Source of the DNA: Pseudanabaena minima
Lineage (GTDB): Bacteria; Cyanobacteriota; Cyanobacteriia; Pseudanabaenales; Pseudanabaenaceae
Reading direction: 5' to 3'
DNA: 64,000 nt
Assembly (NCBI RefSeq): GCF_051131155.1
Contig: NZ_CP159508.1
Span: forward strand, 4,774,001-4,838,000
Under the pieces are notes generated by a model. It did not search any database. It had not been told where the DNA came from and saw nothing but the letters and a program-made list of their open reading frames with translations. Shown one piece after another: positions 33,646 to 42,266 of this stretch. Position numbers and translations under genes: made by a program. The first letter of the stretch is position 1. Every line of letters begins with the position of its first letter.

Positions 33646-35391
33646 TTACATGCGTTCTAAAACACGAATACCGAGGAGATTTAATCCTAGTTTGAGGGTT
33701 TTGGCAGTAATATCGCAGAGGCTTAGACGCGAGATTCTTTCTGACTCATCGGCTTGGAGTACAGGACATTGCTCGAAGAATTGATTGAACTTTTGGCTGA
33801 GTTCAAAGAGATATTGACAGAGACGGTTTGGGAATAGTTCTTCTGCAACCGCATCGATCGCTTCGGCAAATTGCAACAAATGCTTTGCCAAAACAATCTC
33901 TGGCTCTTGAGTGAGCTTTATCGCATCAGTATTTAAACTGGCAAAATCAATTTCGCCCTTGCGTCCAATGCCCTGTACACGCACATAGGCATAGAGCATA
34001 TAGGGTGCGGTGTTTCCTTGCAGGGCTAGCATCTTGTCAAAGCTGAAGATATAGTTGCTGGTGCGATTTTGCGAGAGATCGGCGTACTTCACTGCACCGA
34101 GTCCGACAGCTTCGGCGACATCTTGCTTAAACTCCTCTGAGGCTTCAGAGTTGCGGGTTTCGATATCGGCACGGGCGCGAGTAATGGCTTCTTCGAGGAG
34201 ACTTTTGAGGGCGATAGTATCTCCCGATCGCGTTTTAAACTTCTTGCCATCATCACCCATCACTAAGCCAAAGGGAACATGGGTAGTCTGCACAGTTTCA
34301 GGAATCCAATTAGCGCGTTTAGCGACTTGAAAAACTTGAGCAAAATGTCCTGATTGACCGATATCAGTCACATAAATGATGCGAGTGGCTTTGTCTTCAC
34401 GAATGCGATAACGTAAAGCAGCAAGGTCTGTAGTTGCGTAGTTGTAACCACCATCGGATTTCTGAACGATTAGCGGTAAAGGCTGACCATCTTTATTGGT
34501 GAATCCTTCCAAAAAGACACATAATGCACCTTGATCTTCTTGCAATAAGCCAGTTTCGCGTAAGTCAGTAACGACATCAGACAAGAACTGATTATAAAAA
34601 GATTCGCCTCGTTCTTCTAATTGAATATTAAGAGCATCATAAATCTTTTGAAACTCACGGCGTGACTGTTCACAAAGTAATTGCCATGCGAGTTTGGCTT
34701 CAGTGCCTCCTGCTTGTAACTCCACGACAGCATTGCGAGAAGTTTCCTTAAAGGCTTCGTCTTCATCAAAGCGTTTTTTTGCGGCGCGATAGAGTTCTAC
34801 TAAGTCACCGATCGCGATCGCATCGGCTTTAGTCAGCGCATCGGGATAAACTTCGCGCAAGTAAGAAATCAACATCCCAAATTGAGTCCCCCAGTCACCG
34901 ACATGGTTTAGGCGTAGGACTTCATGTCCTTGAAATTCTAAAATTCGGGCAATGCTGTCACCGATAATCGTCGATCGCAAATGTCCGACATGCATCTCCT
35001 TGGCAATATTCGGACTAGAAAAATCGACAATTACGCGATCTGGTTTCTCGACCTTGGCGATCGCGAGGCGATCGCTTTTTTGCATTTTTGCTAATTGGGT
35101 TTCTAGGTAACTAAGTTTCAGCTTTAAGTTAATAAATCCTGCTCCTGCGATCGTTGGAGTCTCGAACATGTCGTCAACTTTTACGTTTGCGATTATTTGG
35201 GCTGCTACATCTTGAGGCTTTTGTTTGAGTTTTTTGGTTAAACCTAAAGCCGCATTACATTGATAATCGCCAAACTTAGCATCCTTAGAAGCTGCGACTG
35301 CGGGATCTTGGTTGGCATATTCTTCACCAAAGGCAGCGGCGATCGCCTTAGAGAAGCGAATTTTTAAATCGGATAAAATGGAGGTGGTCAT
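33646..35391 (-). CDS. argS: Arginyl-tRNA synthetase
   Basis: 581 residues, standard ArgRS length. It shows the HIGH-type motif in SSPNIAKEMHVGHLRSTIIGD, followed by the class I motif NHVGDWGTQFGMLI, and the DALR anticodon-binding tail near the end (YLFELSQKFNQFFEQCPVL). It charges tRNA-Arg and is essential. Confidence 0.96.
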   Translation of the reverse strand: MTTSILSDLKIRFSKAIAAAFGEEYANQDPAVAASKDAKFGDYQCNAALGLTKKLKQKPQDVAAQIIANVKVDDMFETPTIAGAGFINLKLKLSYLETQLAKMQKSDRLAIAKVEKPDRVIVDFSSPNIAKEMHVGHLRSTIIGDSIARILEFQGHEVLRLNHVGDWGTQFGMLISYLREVYPDALTKADAIAIGDLVELYRAAKKRFDEDEAFKETSRNAVVELQAGGTEAKLAWQLLCEQSRREFQKIYDALNIQLEERGESFYNQFLSDVVTDLRETGLLQEDQGALCVFLEGFTNKDGQPLPLIVQKSDGGYNYATTDLAALRYRIREDKATRIIYVTDIGQSGHFAQVFQVAKRANWIPETVQTTHVPFGLVMGDDGKKFKTRSGDTIALKSLLEEAITRARADIETRNSEASEEFKQDVAEAVGLGAVKYADLSQNRTSNYIFSFDKMLALQGNTAPYMLYAYVRVQGIGRKGEIDFASLNTDAIKLTQEPEIVLAKHLLQFAEAIDAVAEELFPNRLCQYLFELSQKFNQFFEQCPVLQADESERISRLSLCDITAKTLKLGLNLLGIRVLERM

Positions 35392-35690
35392 GGGTTAGTT
35401 ATCGCTTTAAGCCTAGGCAAATCAATATAGCGTTTTTTAAGATCTATTGACTGATGTTACATAAGTAGCGGGGCATAATTAAAACTCAGAGCCACAACCT
35501 GTGGCAAACGTTGCGCGTGCGCCACAGGTTGTGGGCTTTTAAAACCCTTACTGGGTTTGGTTTTTAATTCACGAAAGTATTGCCATACTTTCGTGAATTG
35601 GTATAAAGAGGGTTTGGAGACCAAACCCCTACCCGTCCTCCTAATTGTAGGGGCTTGGTCTCCAAGCCCTATTTAAATTAAGGGAACTAC
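35392..35690. repeat. Repeat-rich spacer upstream of argS
   Basis: It contains an inverted copy of the double-hairpin repeat (about 35489-35605). Here one hairpin has been replaced by a GCCACAACCTGTGGC... / ...GCCACAGGTTGTGG stem. A GGTTTGGAGACCAAACCCCTAC / GTAGGGGCTTGGTCTCCAAGCC inverted pair follows (35610-35670). No gene is seen. Confidence 0.65.
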
Positions 35691-35816
35691 CTGATTGACT
35701 GACAAATCTCTGTAGGGGCAGGTTTAGTAGATCAGTGATTGGCTTACAGCAAAGATTTTAGCAAAACCTGCCCCTACGGTAAGATGCGGATTTCCACAGT
35801 TTTGTCAGTCAATCAG
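35691..35816. repeat. 126-bp MITE with 16-bp TIR and 9-bp target duplication
   Basis: CTGATTGACTGACAAA at 35691-35706 is repeated inverted as TTTGTCAGTCAATCAG at 35801-35816. GGGAACTAC flanks both sides (35682-35690 and 35817-35825). A subterminal inverted pair TGTAGGGGCAGGTTT / AAACCTGCCCCTAC lies inside. No coding capacity. Confidence 0.9.
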
Positions 35817-35880
35817 GGGAACTACATAAGCTCTTTTGCCTTCTATGTTTTGTAGAGTTACCATAGCGGTAAAAAAAATT

Positions 35881-36426
35881 ATGACAAACTTTAGGGTTAA
35901 GGCTTTCAGTCAAGTTTGTAAGCAAGTATGTTTGGGTGTTGGATGTTCAGCGATCGCGCAATTATCCTTATTCACAAATCTCAGTTTTGCTGAACCAAAC
36001 AATCTCAAGCTGAGTGTGTATCCTAGGGATTCGGATGGAGCTTTTCCGCTTTGTCCTACTGAGGTGAGTCTTACTCAAACACCTCGTCCCTATACTGAGG
36101 GTGGTTATACTATCGATGGCTCAGCCTCATCACTGGGCTGGTTTGCAAGGGAATTTCGGATTGAGAAAAGTGATGAGTTTAGTGTGACTTGGGTGGCAAA
36201 TTTGCAGATCAAGTATCACAACTGCAAGGGGACAGCAGGTATCGCTAAGTATAATGATGAGCCGTTTGAAGGGCATTCATATTTGCGAATGCAGTTTGTG
36301 AATGACAAGGTTTACTTGATTTTAGATATGACGGGGATGCGTGATGCGAATGGATTAACGCCTGTAATTTTGAAGAAGGGCGTGAAGAATGGTAATCCCT
36401 TTTGGACATGGGGAGGTACAGATTAA
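35881..36426 (+). CDS. Exported protein of unknown function
   Basis: 181 residues from ATG 35881 (MTNFRVKAFSQVCKQ), with a signal-like hydrophobic segment ending near NLSFAEPN. The mature part includes CPTEVSLTQTPRPYTEGGYTIDG and YHNCKGTAGIAKYNDEP; two Cys may pair. The frame is open back to a TTG at 35836, but the MITE is immediately upstream. Family not recognised. It converges with the next gene, 15 bp away. Confidence 0.65.
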   Translation: MTNFRVKAFSQVCKQVCLGVGCSAIAQLSLFTNLSFAEPNNLKLSVYPRDSDGAFPLCPTEVSLTQTPRPYTEGGYTIDGSASSLGWFAREFRIEKSDEFSVTWVANLQIKYHNCKGTAGIAKYNDEPFEGHSYLRMQFVNDKVYLILDMTGMRDANGLTPVILKKGVKNGNPFWTWGGTD

Positions 36427-36441
36427 TTTCAAATTATTGCT

Positions 36442-37098
36442 CTAGCGCTTTTCACGGGCGCTTAACTCTTCTTTAAGTTTAGGCAGACTCTCTAATTCAA
36501 AGATAGTAATCTGTCCAGAATTAGCGCTACCTCTATCATTTTGCAATAGCTCGATCCAATAGCCGTATTTTTTGCCTTGACGTAATTCTCCCTGTAAAGC
36601 CCTCAAAATTGGTGAAGCATTTTTAGCTTGCGATCGCTGCACCATAGCTGCCGTTGGATATGCATAAACCCTTTTAGCCGTTGCATAATCACGCATAATC
36701 TCTGGTCCATAAATAGAACGCAGTGTCTCTTCTAGGCGAGAGCGCGTGACACCATTGATGATGTCAAAGAATCTAATCTGCTCACTTCTAATTAGGTTGG
36801 CATCGCTCTTCTGTATAGAGGCAATTCCCGGCAGCACCACACTAGCTTGAAATTGAAATCGTCTAGATGGGGTGTCACTTTTGCGCACGAGTAGACGTTC
36901 GCCAGCCGATGGACGTAATACTGGATTTGTTCTAATCCAGTCAATGACTTGATCGGGTGTTTGTCCTGGTAAGGCGATCGCGGCTGGCACAACTGATCGC
37001 CATGTTGTTGGCAGGGCAATACTGGTGATCTGCATCAAAAGAGTTGTCGCGATCGCAATCTTTACACCTTTGATGTTTGCGCTCTTAAAGCAATTCAT
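36442..37098 (-). CDS. Exported protein of unknown function
   Basis: 218 residues. The N-terminal hydrophobic segment (IAIATTLLMQITSIALPTTW) looks like a signal peptide. The mature part has a helical GQTPDQVIDWIRTNPVLRPSAGERLLV block and SRLEETLRSIYGPEIMRDYATAKRVYAYP. I do not recognise a family. Confidence 0.65.
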   Translation of the reverse strand: MNCFKSANIKGVKIAIATTLLMQITSIALPTTWRSVVPAAIALPGQTPDQVIDWIRTNPVLRPSAGERLLVRKSDTPSRRFQFQASVVLPGIASIQKSDANLIRSEQIRFFDIINGVTRSRLEETLRSIYGPEIMRDYATAKRVYAYPTAAMVQRSQAKNASPILRALQGELRQGKKYGYWIELLQNDRGSANSGQITIFELESLPKLKEELSAREKR

Positions 37099-37943
37099 GG
37101 GAGTCCTCTACACCAATTAAATCCTAATTGACAAATTTAGCTGGCAAATAATGGGTGAAAGGATATCACGGATGGGCGTAATTGCAATGACTTTTTCAGT
37201 CTTTTTACGATGTTTTGAGGTGCTTAGACTCATTTGTTATATATAGCTATCGCCACTCGTGTTAGGACAAAACCAAAACCCAAGAAGAGAATTGCGGTGC
37301 GAAGCACCGCAATTCTCTTCTTGGGTTTTATGTACTAATATACTTGGCGACAGCTATAGCTATAGTCACCTGTATCAGGATAAATCAAAAACCAAATAGT
37401 GTGAGGCGGCGCGAAGCTCCGCCTCACACTATTTGGTTTTTATGTCCTAACAAGCATGGCGACAGCTATAGCTATGTAAGTTTTGCTCAGGAAAGCAAAG
37501 CCCAAATAAAAGTGGCGGCGCGAAGCGCCGCCACTTTTATTTGGGTGGGGTGTTAGAGTACCCTTTTTGGGTACACTCTCACACCCCATTTAGGATTGCT
37601 ATAGTTAAATTAAGTAAGGATTGAGAAAATATTCGTAGATTATGGTGTAAGTAGCTAGGCATAATTAATTACAAACCAAAACCCATAGAGTTGCGCCCCT
37701 GCGGGGCGCAACTCTATGGGTTTTGGTAATTTATTTTGCACAGATACTTAGTAATTATCAAAACAATACATAGACTGGGTTTTAGAGCTTTATCAAAAAA
37801 ATCAAAAAAAATATGCTTAGAGTATTGACAAACGCCTTTTAAATCTACATAATAAGGAGCGCTTAAATAAAGAAACGCAAAAAACGAGCTGTAACCCAGT
37901 TTGTAAAAAGCAATTCTAGAAATAAGTTTAAGCACAAAAGTTT
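37099..37943. repeat. 845-bp cluster of hairpin repeats
   Basis: Hairpins: 37275-37329 (same as 17740-17796), 37387-37441 (one mismatch near the loop), 37501-37545, 37545-37612 (imperfect; ends in CATTTAGGATTGCTATAG and recurs at 38380-38453) and 37675-37727. Between them, fragments such as TGGCGACAGCTATAG mark element ends. No convincing gene; the frames at 37344-37556 and 37714-37935 are translated repeat or lack family features. Confidence 0.75.
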
Positions 37944-38017
37944 GGGTTCGTAGTTCAATTGGTTAGAGCACCGCCCTGTCACGGCGGAAGTTGCGGGTTC
38001 GAGCCCCGTCGAACCCG
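37944..38017 (+). tRNA. tRNA-Asp (GTC)
   Basis: 74 nt folds as a cloverleaf: acceptor GGGTTCG pairs with CGAACCC, D arm GTTCAATTGGTTAGAGC, anticodon GTC in CCCTGTCACGG, T arm GCGGGTTCGAGCCCCGT. The encoded RNA ends at G38017 without CCA. Confidence 0.97.
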
Positions 38018-38021
38018 TTCT

Positions 38022-38076
38022 AAAAGACTAAAAAAAGAAGGTACTGTCTTGCAGTACCTTCTTTTTTTAGTCTTTT
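38022..38076 (+). terminator. tRNA-Asp terminator
   Basis: AAAAGACTAAAAAAAGAAGGTACTG / CAGTACCTTCTTTTTTTAGTCTTTT, a perfect 55-bp palindrome with a strong T run. Confidence 0.85.
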
Positions 38077-38500
38077 CAATCCTATCGATATTTTTCATCA
38101 AAAATAATTTTTGTAATGAGGATTATTGGTCTGATTACCAAAATTACTAAAGAAGATAAATCTTCTCCTAAATCTGTCAAACTTAGAAAAAGAATTATGT
38201 CAATACAGTGATGCAAACGTTTTTGGCTGATTAATTAGTAATTAATTACTGATTAATTGATGTTACGCAGAATGCAGACGCGGAATCTCTTACAGCTAGC
38301 CAATCAGGGTAACCACGGGGAAATCGCGACTATCTGAATAATTCTTGTTCTGTAGGGGCTGCGCCCCATACAAAACCCGATCCTAAATGAGTTGTAAGAT
38401 TTGCAGGGTTGTGAGAGTGTATGCACTCTCACAACCCATTTAGGATTGCTATATCTGCGTAAGGTGAGTGATTAAATATCCCTAGAATTAAGTGAAAGCG
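38077..38500. repeat. Spacer with hairpin repeat before kinase array
   Basis: A near-palindromic ATTAATTAGTAATTAATTACTGATTAAT lies near 38230-38258. ATCCTAAATGAG (from 38380) pairs with CATTTAGGAT (to 38448) around a GGTTGTGAGAGTG / CACTCTCACAACC hairpin (38407-38436); this unit is related to the one at 37545-37612. No gene is seen. Confidence 0.6.
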
Positions 38501-41500
38501 ATGAACGCTAAAAGTCTCCTCATCCGCAAACAATTACTATCAGCGATCGCTCCTGATCCGTTGATAGTTTCTACGGATACAAGAGTCACAATGGCGATCG
38601 CCTCTATGGAGGAAACAGGCTCAAGTTGTGCTTTGGTAGTGAGTAACAACAATGAGTCTGAAGCAATTAGTCTAGTCGGTATTCTTACCAAACATGATAT
38701 TTTTCAGGCTATTGCTCAGCGGATTGCCTTAGACGACTTATCGATACAGTCAGTAATGCATGATTCGGTGATAACCCTTCAAGAATCAGCCCTGATCGAT
38801 TTCCCATCTGTCCTCAAGATATTTCAACAACATCGGATTCATCATTTACCCGTATTAGATGGCGATCGCCTGATTGGGTTGCTAGTCAAAGATAATTTAA
38901 CCAATCTGTTGGCTCAAAATGTTTTAGAGGGAGGATATGAGGATGGAGATATATCTATACCTGAACTGATCGAAGGTAGTCATACTAGAGATGTTAGTGA
39001 ACAAATCGACAGCACGATTACCGCAGATATTGCGAGCCTTGATGATCTGACCGCGCTCAGTCATGTAAAAGAATCCTTACAAAATAGAGAACAGTTTTTA
39101 CGCACAATCTACGAAGGCGTAGAACAGGCGATTTTTACGGTTGATGTCTTAGAAGATGGAGATTTTCGGCTTGTTGCTTTTAATCCAGCCGCCGAAAGAT
39201 TAACGGGGCGTTTAACAGCAGAAATATGTGGGAAATCACCTACTGAAGAAGTCCGTCAACACTATATAGCTTGTGTCCGAGCTGGAACTTCGATTACCTA
39301 TGAGGAATACCTAGTCTTTAGGGATCAACCAACTTGGTGGATTACGACCCTCAATCCTATTTATGATGCCTTAGGGCGTATTTGTCGCATTGTGGGAACT
39401 AGCACCAATATTTCCCAACGGAAGAAAATGGAAATTGCTCTCCAAAATCTGATTGAGAGTACTTCTGCGGTTACTGGTGAAGATTTCTTCCCAGCTTTAG
39501 TTAGTCATATTGCTAAAGCTCTCAATGTTTCCTATGCGGTTGTTACGGAAGTGGAAGGCGATCGACAGCATACCCTTGCTATTTGGACAACTGATACCTT
39601 GCAAACTGATTTTTTATACGATTTTGCAAAGTCTCCCTGCCAGCGTACTTTACAAGATGGGATGTTTTTTTGCGATCGCTTTCTTCAGCAGCAGTTCCCA
39701 GAGGATCGCGATCTCGTGGGGATGGGGGTAGATAGTTATTTGGGTCTGGTCTTACGAGATAGCCATAATCGTGCGATCGGTACTTTATGTATCCTTGATA
39801 AGCAGCCGATCCAAGATCCACTGTGGGCTGAAAACCTGCTGCGAGTATTTGCATCCCGTGCGGCGGCTGAGTTAGAGCGTGAACGTGCAATGCAGGCACT
39901 AGAACAGTTAAATCAAGAACTTGAGACTAGAGTGCGAGAACGCACGGTTGCACTACGAGAAAGCCAGCATTTTATCAAACAAATTGCCGATTCTTCACCG
40001 AATGTCCTCTATTTGTACGACCTCCAAGCACAGTGTAATATTTACGTTAATCGTGAGATTGGGATTATTCTTGGGTACACACCTGACGAAATTCAAGCAA
40101 TGGGTTCCAGTTTGTTTGCTAATTTAATTCATCCCGATGATTTAAAGCGATTGACCTCTTACCATACTCAAATCCTTGCGGCTCAGGATGGTGAAGTTCT
40201 CGAATTTGAATATCGGGTGCGACATGTAAATGGCGAATGGCGTTGGTTCTATGGTCGAGATGCAGTATTTAAACGTGATGCCGATGGACTTGTGATTCAA
40301 ACTATTGGCACTGCTCAAGATATTACTGAGCGTAAACGTTTGGAACAAGAACAAAATAATTTGCTATCTATTCTCGAAGCATCGACAGACTATATTCTCA
40401 TTGCCGATATCGCAGGTCAAGCAGTCTGGAATAACAAGGCGCTGAAACGGATGCGAGGACTGTATAGTGATGCTGAAGTCAAACAACAAAGACCGATAGA
40501 TTATCATCCTCAATGGACAGTGGATATACTGGAGCAGAAAGCGATACCTACTGTGCTTGCTGAAGGTAGTTGGCTTGGCGAAACGGCGTTACTAGATGCT
40601 GATGGACAGGAAATTTTAGTATCGCAATTGTTGCTAGGACATAAATCATCTGAAGGAGAAGTAGAATTTTTCTCTACGATCATGCGTGATATTCGAGAGC
40701 AGAAAGATTACGAACGGCAGCTAGAGGAAACAAATGCCGAGATGCTCCGTGCTACAAGGCTTAAGGATGAGTTTTTGGCAAACATGAGTCATGAATTACG
40801 AACTCCTCTCAATGCAATTCTAGGTATGTCAGAAGCATTACAAGAAGAAGTCTTTGGTAAACTTAATGAACGCCAAGCAGCTTCGATCTCTACTGTCGAA
40901 AGTAGCGGTCGGCATTTATTGGGATTGATTAATGACATTCTCGAACTCTCAAAAATTGAAGCAGGTAAGCTAGAGCTAGATATTGATCAGGTTTCCATTA
41001 CTGATCTTTGTAAATCAAGTTTGGTATTTGTCAAGCAACAAGCCTTCAAAAAACAGATTCAACTCAATGAGTCATTTCCTAGAGATGTCCGAACAATATC
41101 TGTAGATGAACGCCGTATGCGGCAGGTGTTGATCAATCTATTGACTAATGCGGTGAAGTTCACGCCTACTGGGGGACGAGTGACGATCGAAGTACATTAC
41201 GAACCGATGGATTTTAATCTTGCCGAACGGATACCCATTGTCCGTCCCACGCAGTTACCTGATTCTCATCCTGCCATGCATAAATGGATACCTCATAACG
41301 ATTGTTATGTCTGTATTTCAGTCATTGATACTGGGATTGGCATTAAACCTGAAGATCAAGAAAAACTCTTTCAACCCTTTGTCCAGATCGATAGTAGTCT
41401 GAATCGTCAATATGAAGGTACTGGACTTGGACTTGCCCTAGTGAAACGAATTGTAGAAATGCATGGTGGAGATGTCAGCCTCCATAGTGAACTAGGAGTC

Positions 41501-42031
41501 GGTAGTTGCTTTACTTTACGCTTGCCCCATATCTCTCAATTAGATCAAAAATCATTACTAACTGCTTCTCCATTTGACGAGAGATTCTCCAAAACAGAAC
41601 TTTTGACAGCTACTGCTGAACCCCATTATGTCAATCCCTATTTGATTCTTTTAGCAGAAGATAACGAAACCAATATTATTACGATGTCCAGCTATTTAAG
41701 TGCAAAGGGCTATCAAATTCTCTGTGCTAAAAATGGTCAAGAAGTGATCGCCATGGCTCTTTCATCTCAACCTGATCTAATCTTGATGGATGTACAAATG
41801 CCTGTAATGGACGGGCTTGAAGCAATGCGTCAGATGCGGAAACTGCCGAATTTAGCTAATACCCCGATTATTGCCCTGACGGCTCTAGCGACGACAGGCG
41901 ATCGCGATCGCTGCATTAAGGCAGGGGCTAATGAATATCTTACTAAGCCTGTCAAACTCAGATTATTAACTCAAACAATCCAAAATCTTTTAGATGTCGG
42001 ACTGACAAAAAAGAGTATTGCCCCTACCTAA
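38501..42031 (+). CDS. CBS-PAS-GAF-PAS-PAS hybrid histidine kinase with receiver
   Basis: About 1176 residues: a CBS pair at about 10-140, which in other proteins senses adenine nucleotides; PAS about 185-310; GAF about 315-465; PAS_3 about 490-615; PAS about 620-740; HisKA with ANMSHELRTPLNAILGMSEALQEEVFG (about 760-825, the His in SHELRTP); HATPase (DTGIGIKPEDQ, GTGLGLALVKRIVEMHGG); and C-terminal REC (LAEDNETN, MDVQMPVMDGLEA, TKPVKLR). The ATG at 38501 is preferred over the GTG at 38492. First gene of the array; the next, 235 bp away, has the same CBS start. Confidence 0.93.
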   Translation: MNAKSLLIRKQLLSAIAPDPLIVSTDTRVTMAIASMEETGSSCALVVSNNNESEAISLVGILTKHDIFQAIAQRIALDDLSIQSVMHDSVITLQESALIDFPSVLKIFQQHRIHHLPVLDGDRLIGLLVKDNLTNLLAQNVLEGGYEDGDISIPELIEGSHTRDVSEQIDSTITADIASLDDLTALSHVKESLQNREQFLRTIYEGVEQAIFTVDVLEDGDFRLVAFNPAAERLTGRLTAEICGKSPTEEVRQHYIACVRAGTSITYEEYLVFRDQPTWWITTLNPIYDALGRICRIVGTSTNISQRKKMEIALQNLIESTSAVTGEDFFPALVSHIAKALNVSYAVVTEVEGDRQHTLAIWTTDTLQTDFLYDFAKSPCQRTLQDGMFFCDRFLQQQFPEDRDLVGMGVDSYLGLVLRDSHNRAIGTLCILDKQPIQDPLWAENLLRVFASRAAAELERERAMQALEQLNQELETRVRERTVALRESQHFIKQIADSSPNVLYLYDLQAQCNIYVNREIGIILGYTPDEIQAMGSSLFANLIHPDDLKRLTSYHTQILAAQDGEVLEFEYRVRHVNGEWRWFYGRDAVFKRDADGLVIQTIGTAQDITERKRLEQEQNNLLSILEASTDYILIADIAGQAVWNNKALKRMRGLYSDAEVKQQRPIDYHPQWTVDILEQKAIPTVLAEGSWLGETALLDADGQEILVSQLLLGHKSSEGEVEFFSTIMRDIREQKDYERQLEETNAEMLRATRLKDEFLANMSHELRTPLNAILGMSEALQEEVFGKLNERQAASISTVESSGRHLLGLINDILELSKIEAGKLELDIDQVSITDLCKSSLVFVKQQAFKKQIQLNESFPRDVRTISVDERRMRQVLINLLTNAVKFTPTGGRVTIEVHYEPMDFNLAERIPIVRPTQLPDSHPAMHKWIPHNDCYVCISVIDTGIGIKPEDQEKLFQPFVQIDSSLNRQYEGTGLGLALVKRIVEMHGGDVSLHSELGVGSCFTLRLPHISQLDQKSLLTASPFDERFSKTELLTATAEPHYVNPYLILLAEDNETNIITMSSYLSAKGYQILCAKNGQEVIAMALSSQPDLILMDVQMPVMDGLEAMRQMRKLPNLANTPIIALTALATTGDRDRCIKAGANEYLTKPVKLRLLTQTIQNLLDVGLTKKSIAPT

Positions 42032-42266
42032 ATAATTTAGATCCTGTAGGGGCTGTGCCCCCGTGCCAGCCCCAGACTTCCGCTATTGCAGGAATTGCTT
42101 CCACGTAACATCAGTTCCTAACAAGAATGGCGACAGCTATATGTACTATTCCTAAGGTAAGATTAGGTATCTCAGCCCGCATTTGTTTAATCCCTCAAAA
42201 TACTTAGATCTCATCATTAATCTCATCCCATATCTCAATACTCTATATTCTTAGAAGAATATATCA

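Noticed and set aside
37344..37556. 70-residue frame
   Set aside because: Translated hairpin units with the TGGCGACAGCTAT end motif.
37250..37730. CRISPR-like regularity of repeats
   Set aside because: Units are palindromes of differing sequence and unequal spacing, with no identical direct repeats and no cas genes.
37714..37935. 73-residue minus-strand frame with hydrophobic residues
   Set aside because: It starts in an AT-rich gap, ends inside a palindrome, and shows no recognisable family. Kept as intergenic.
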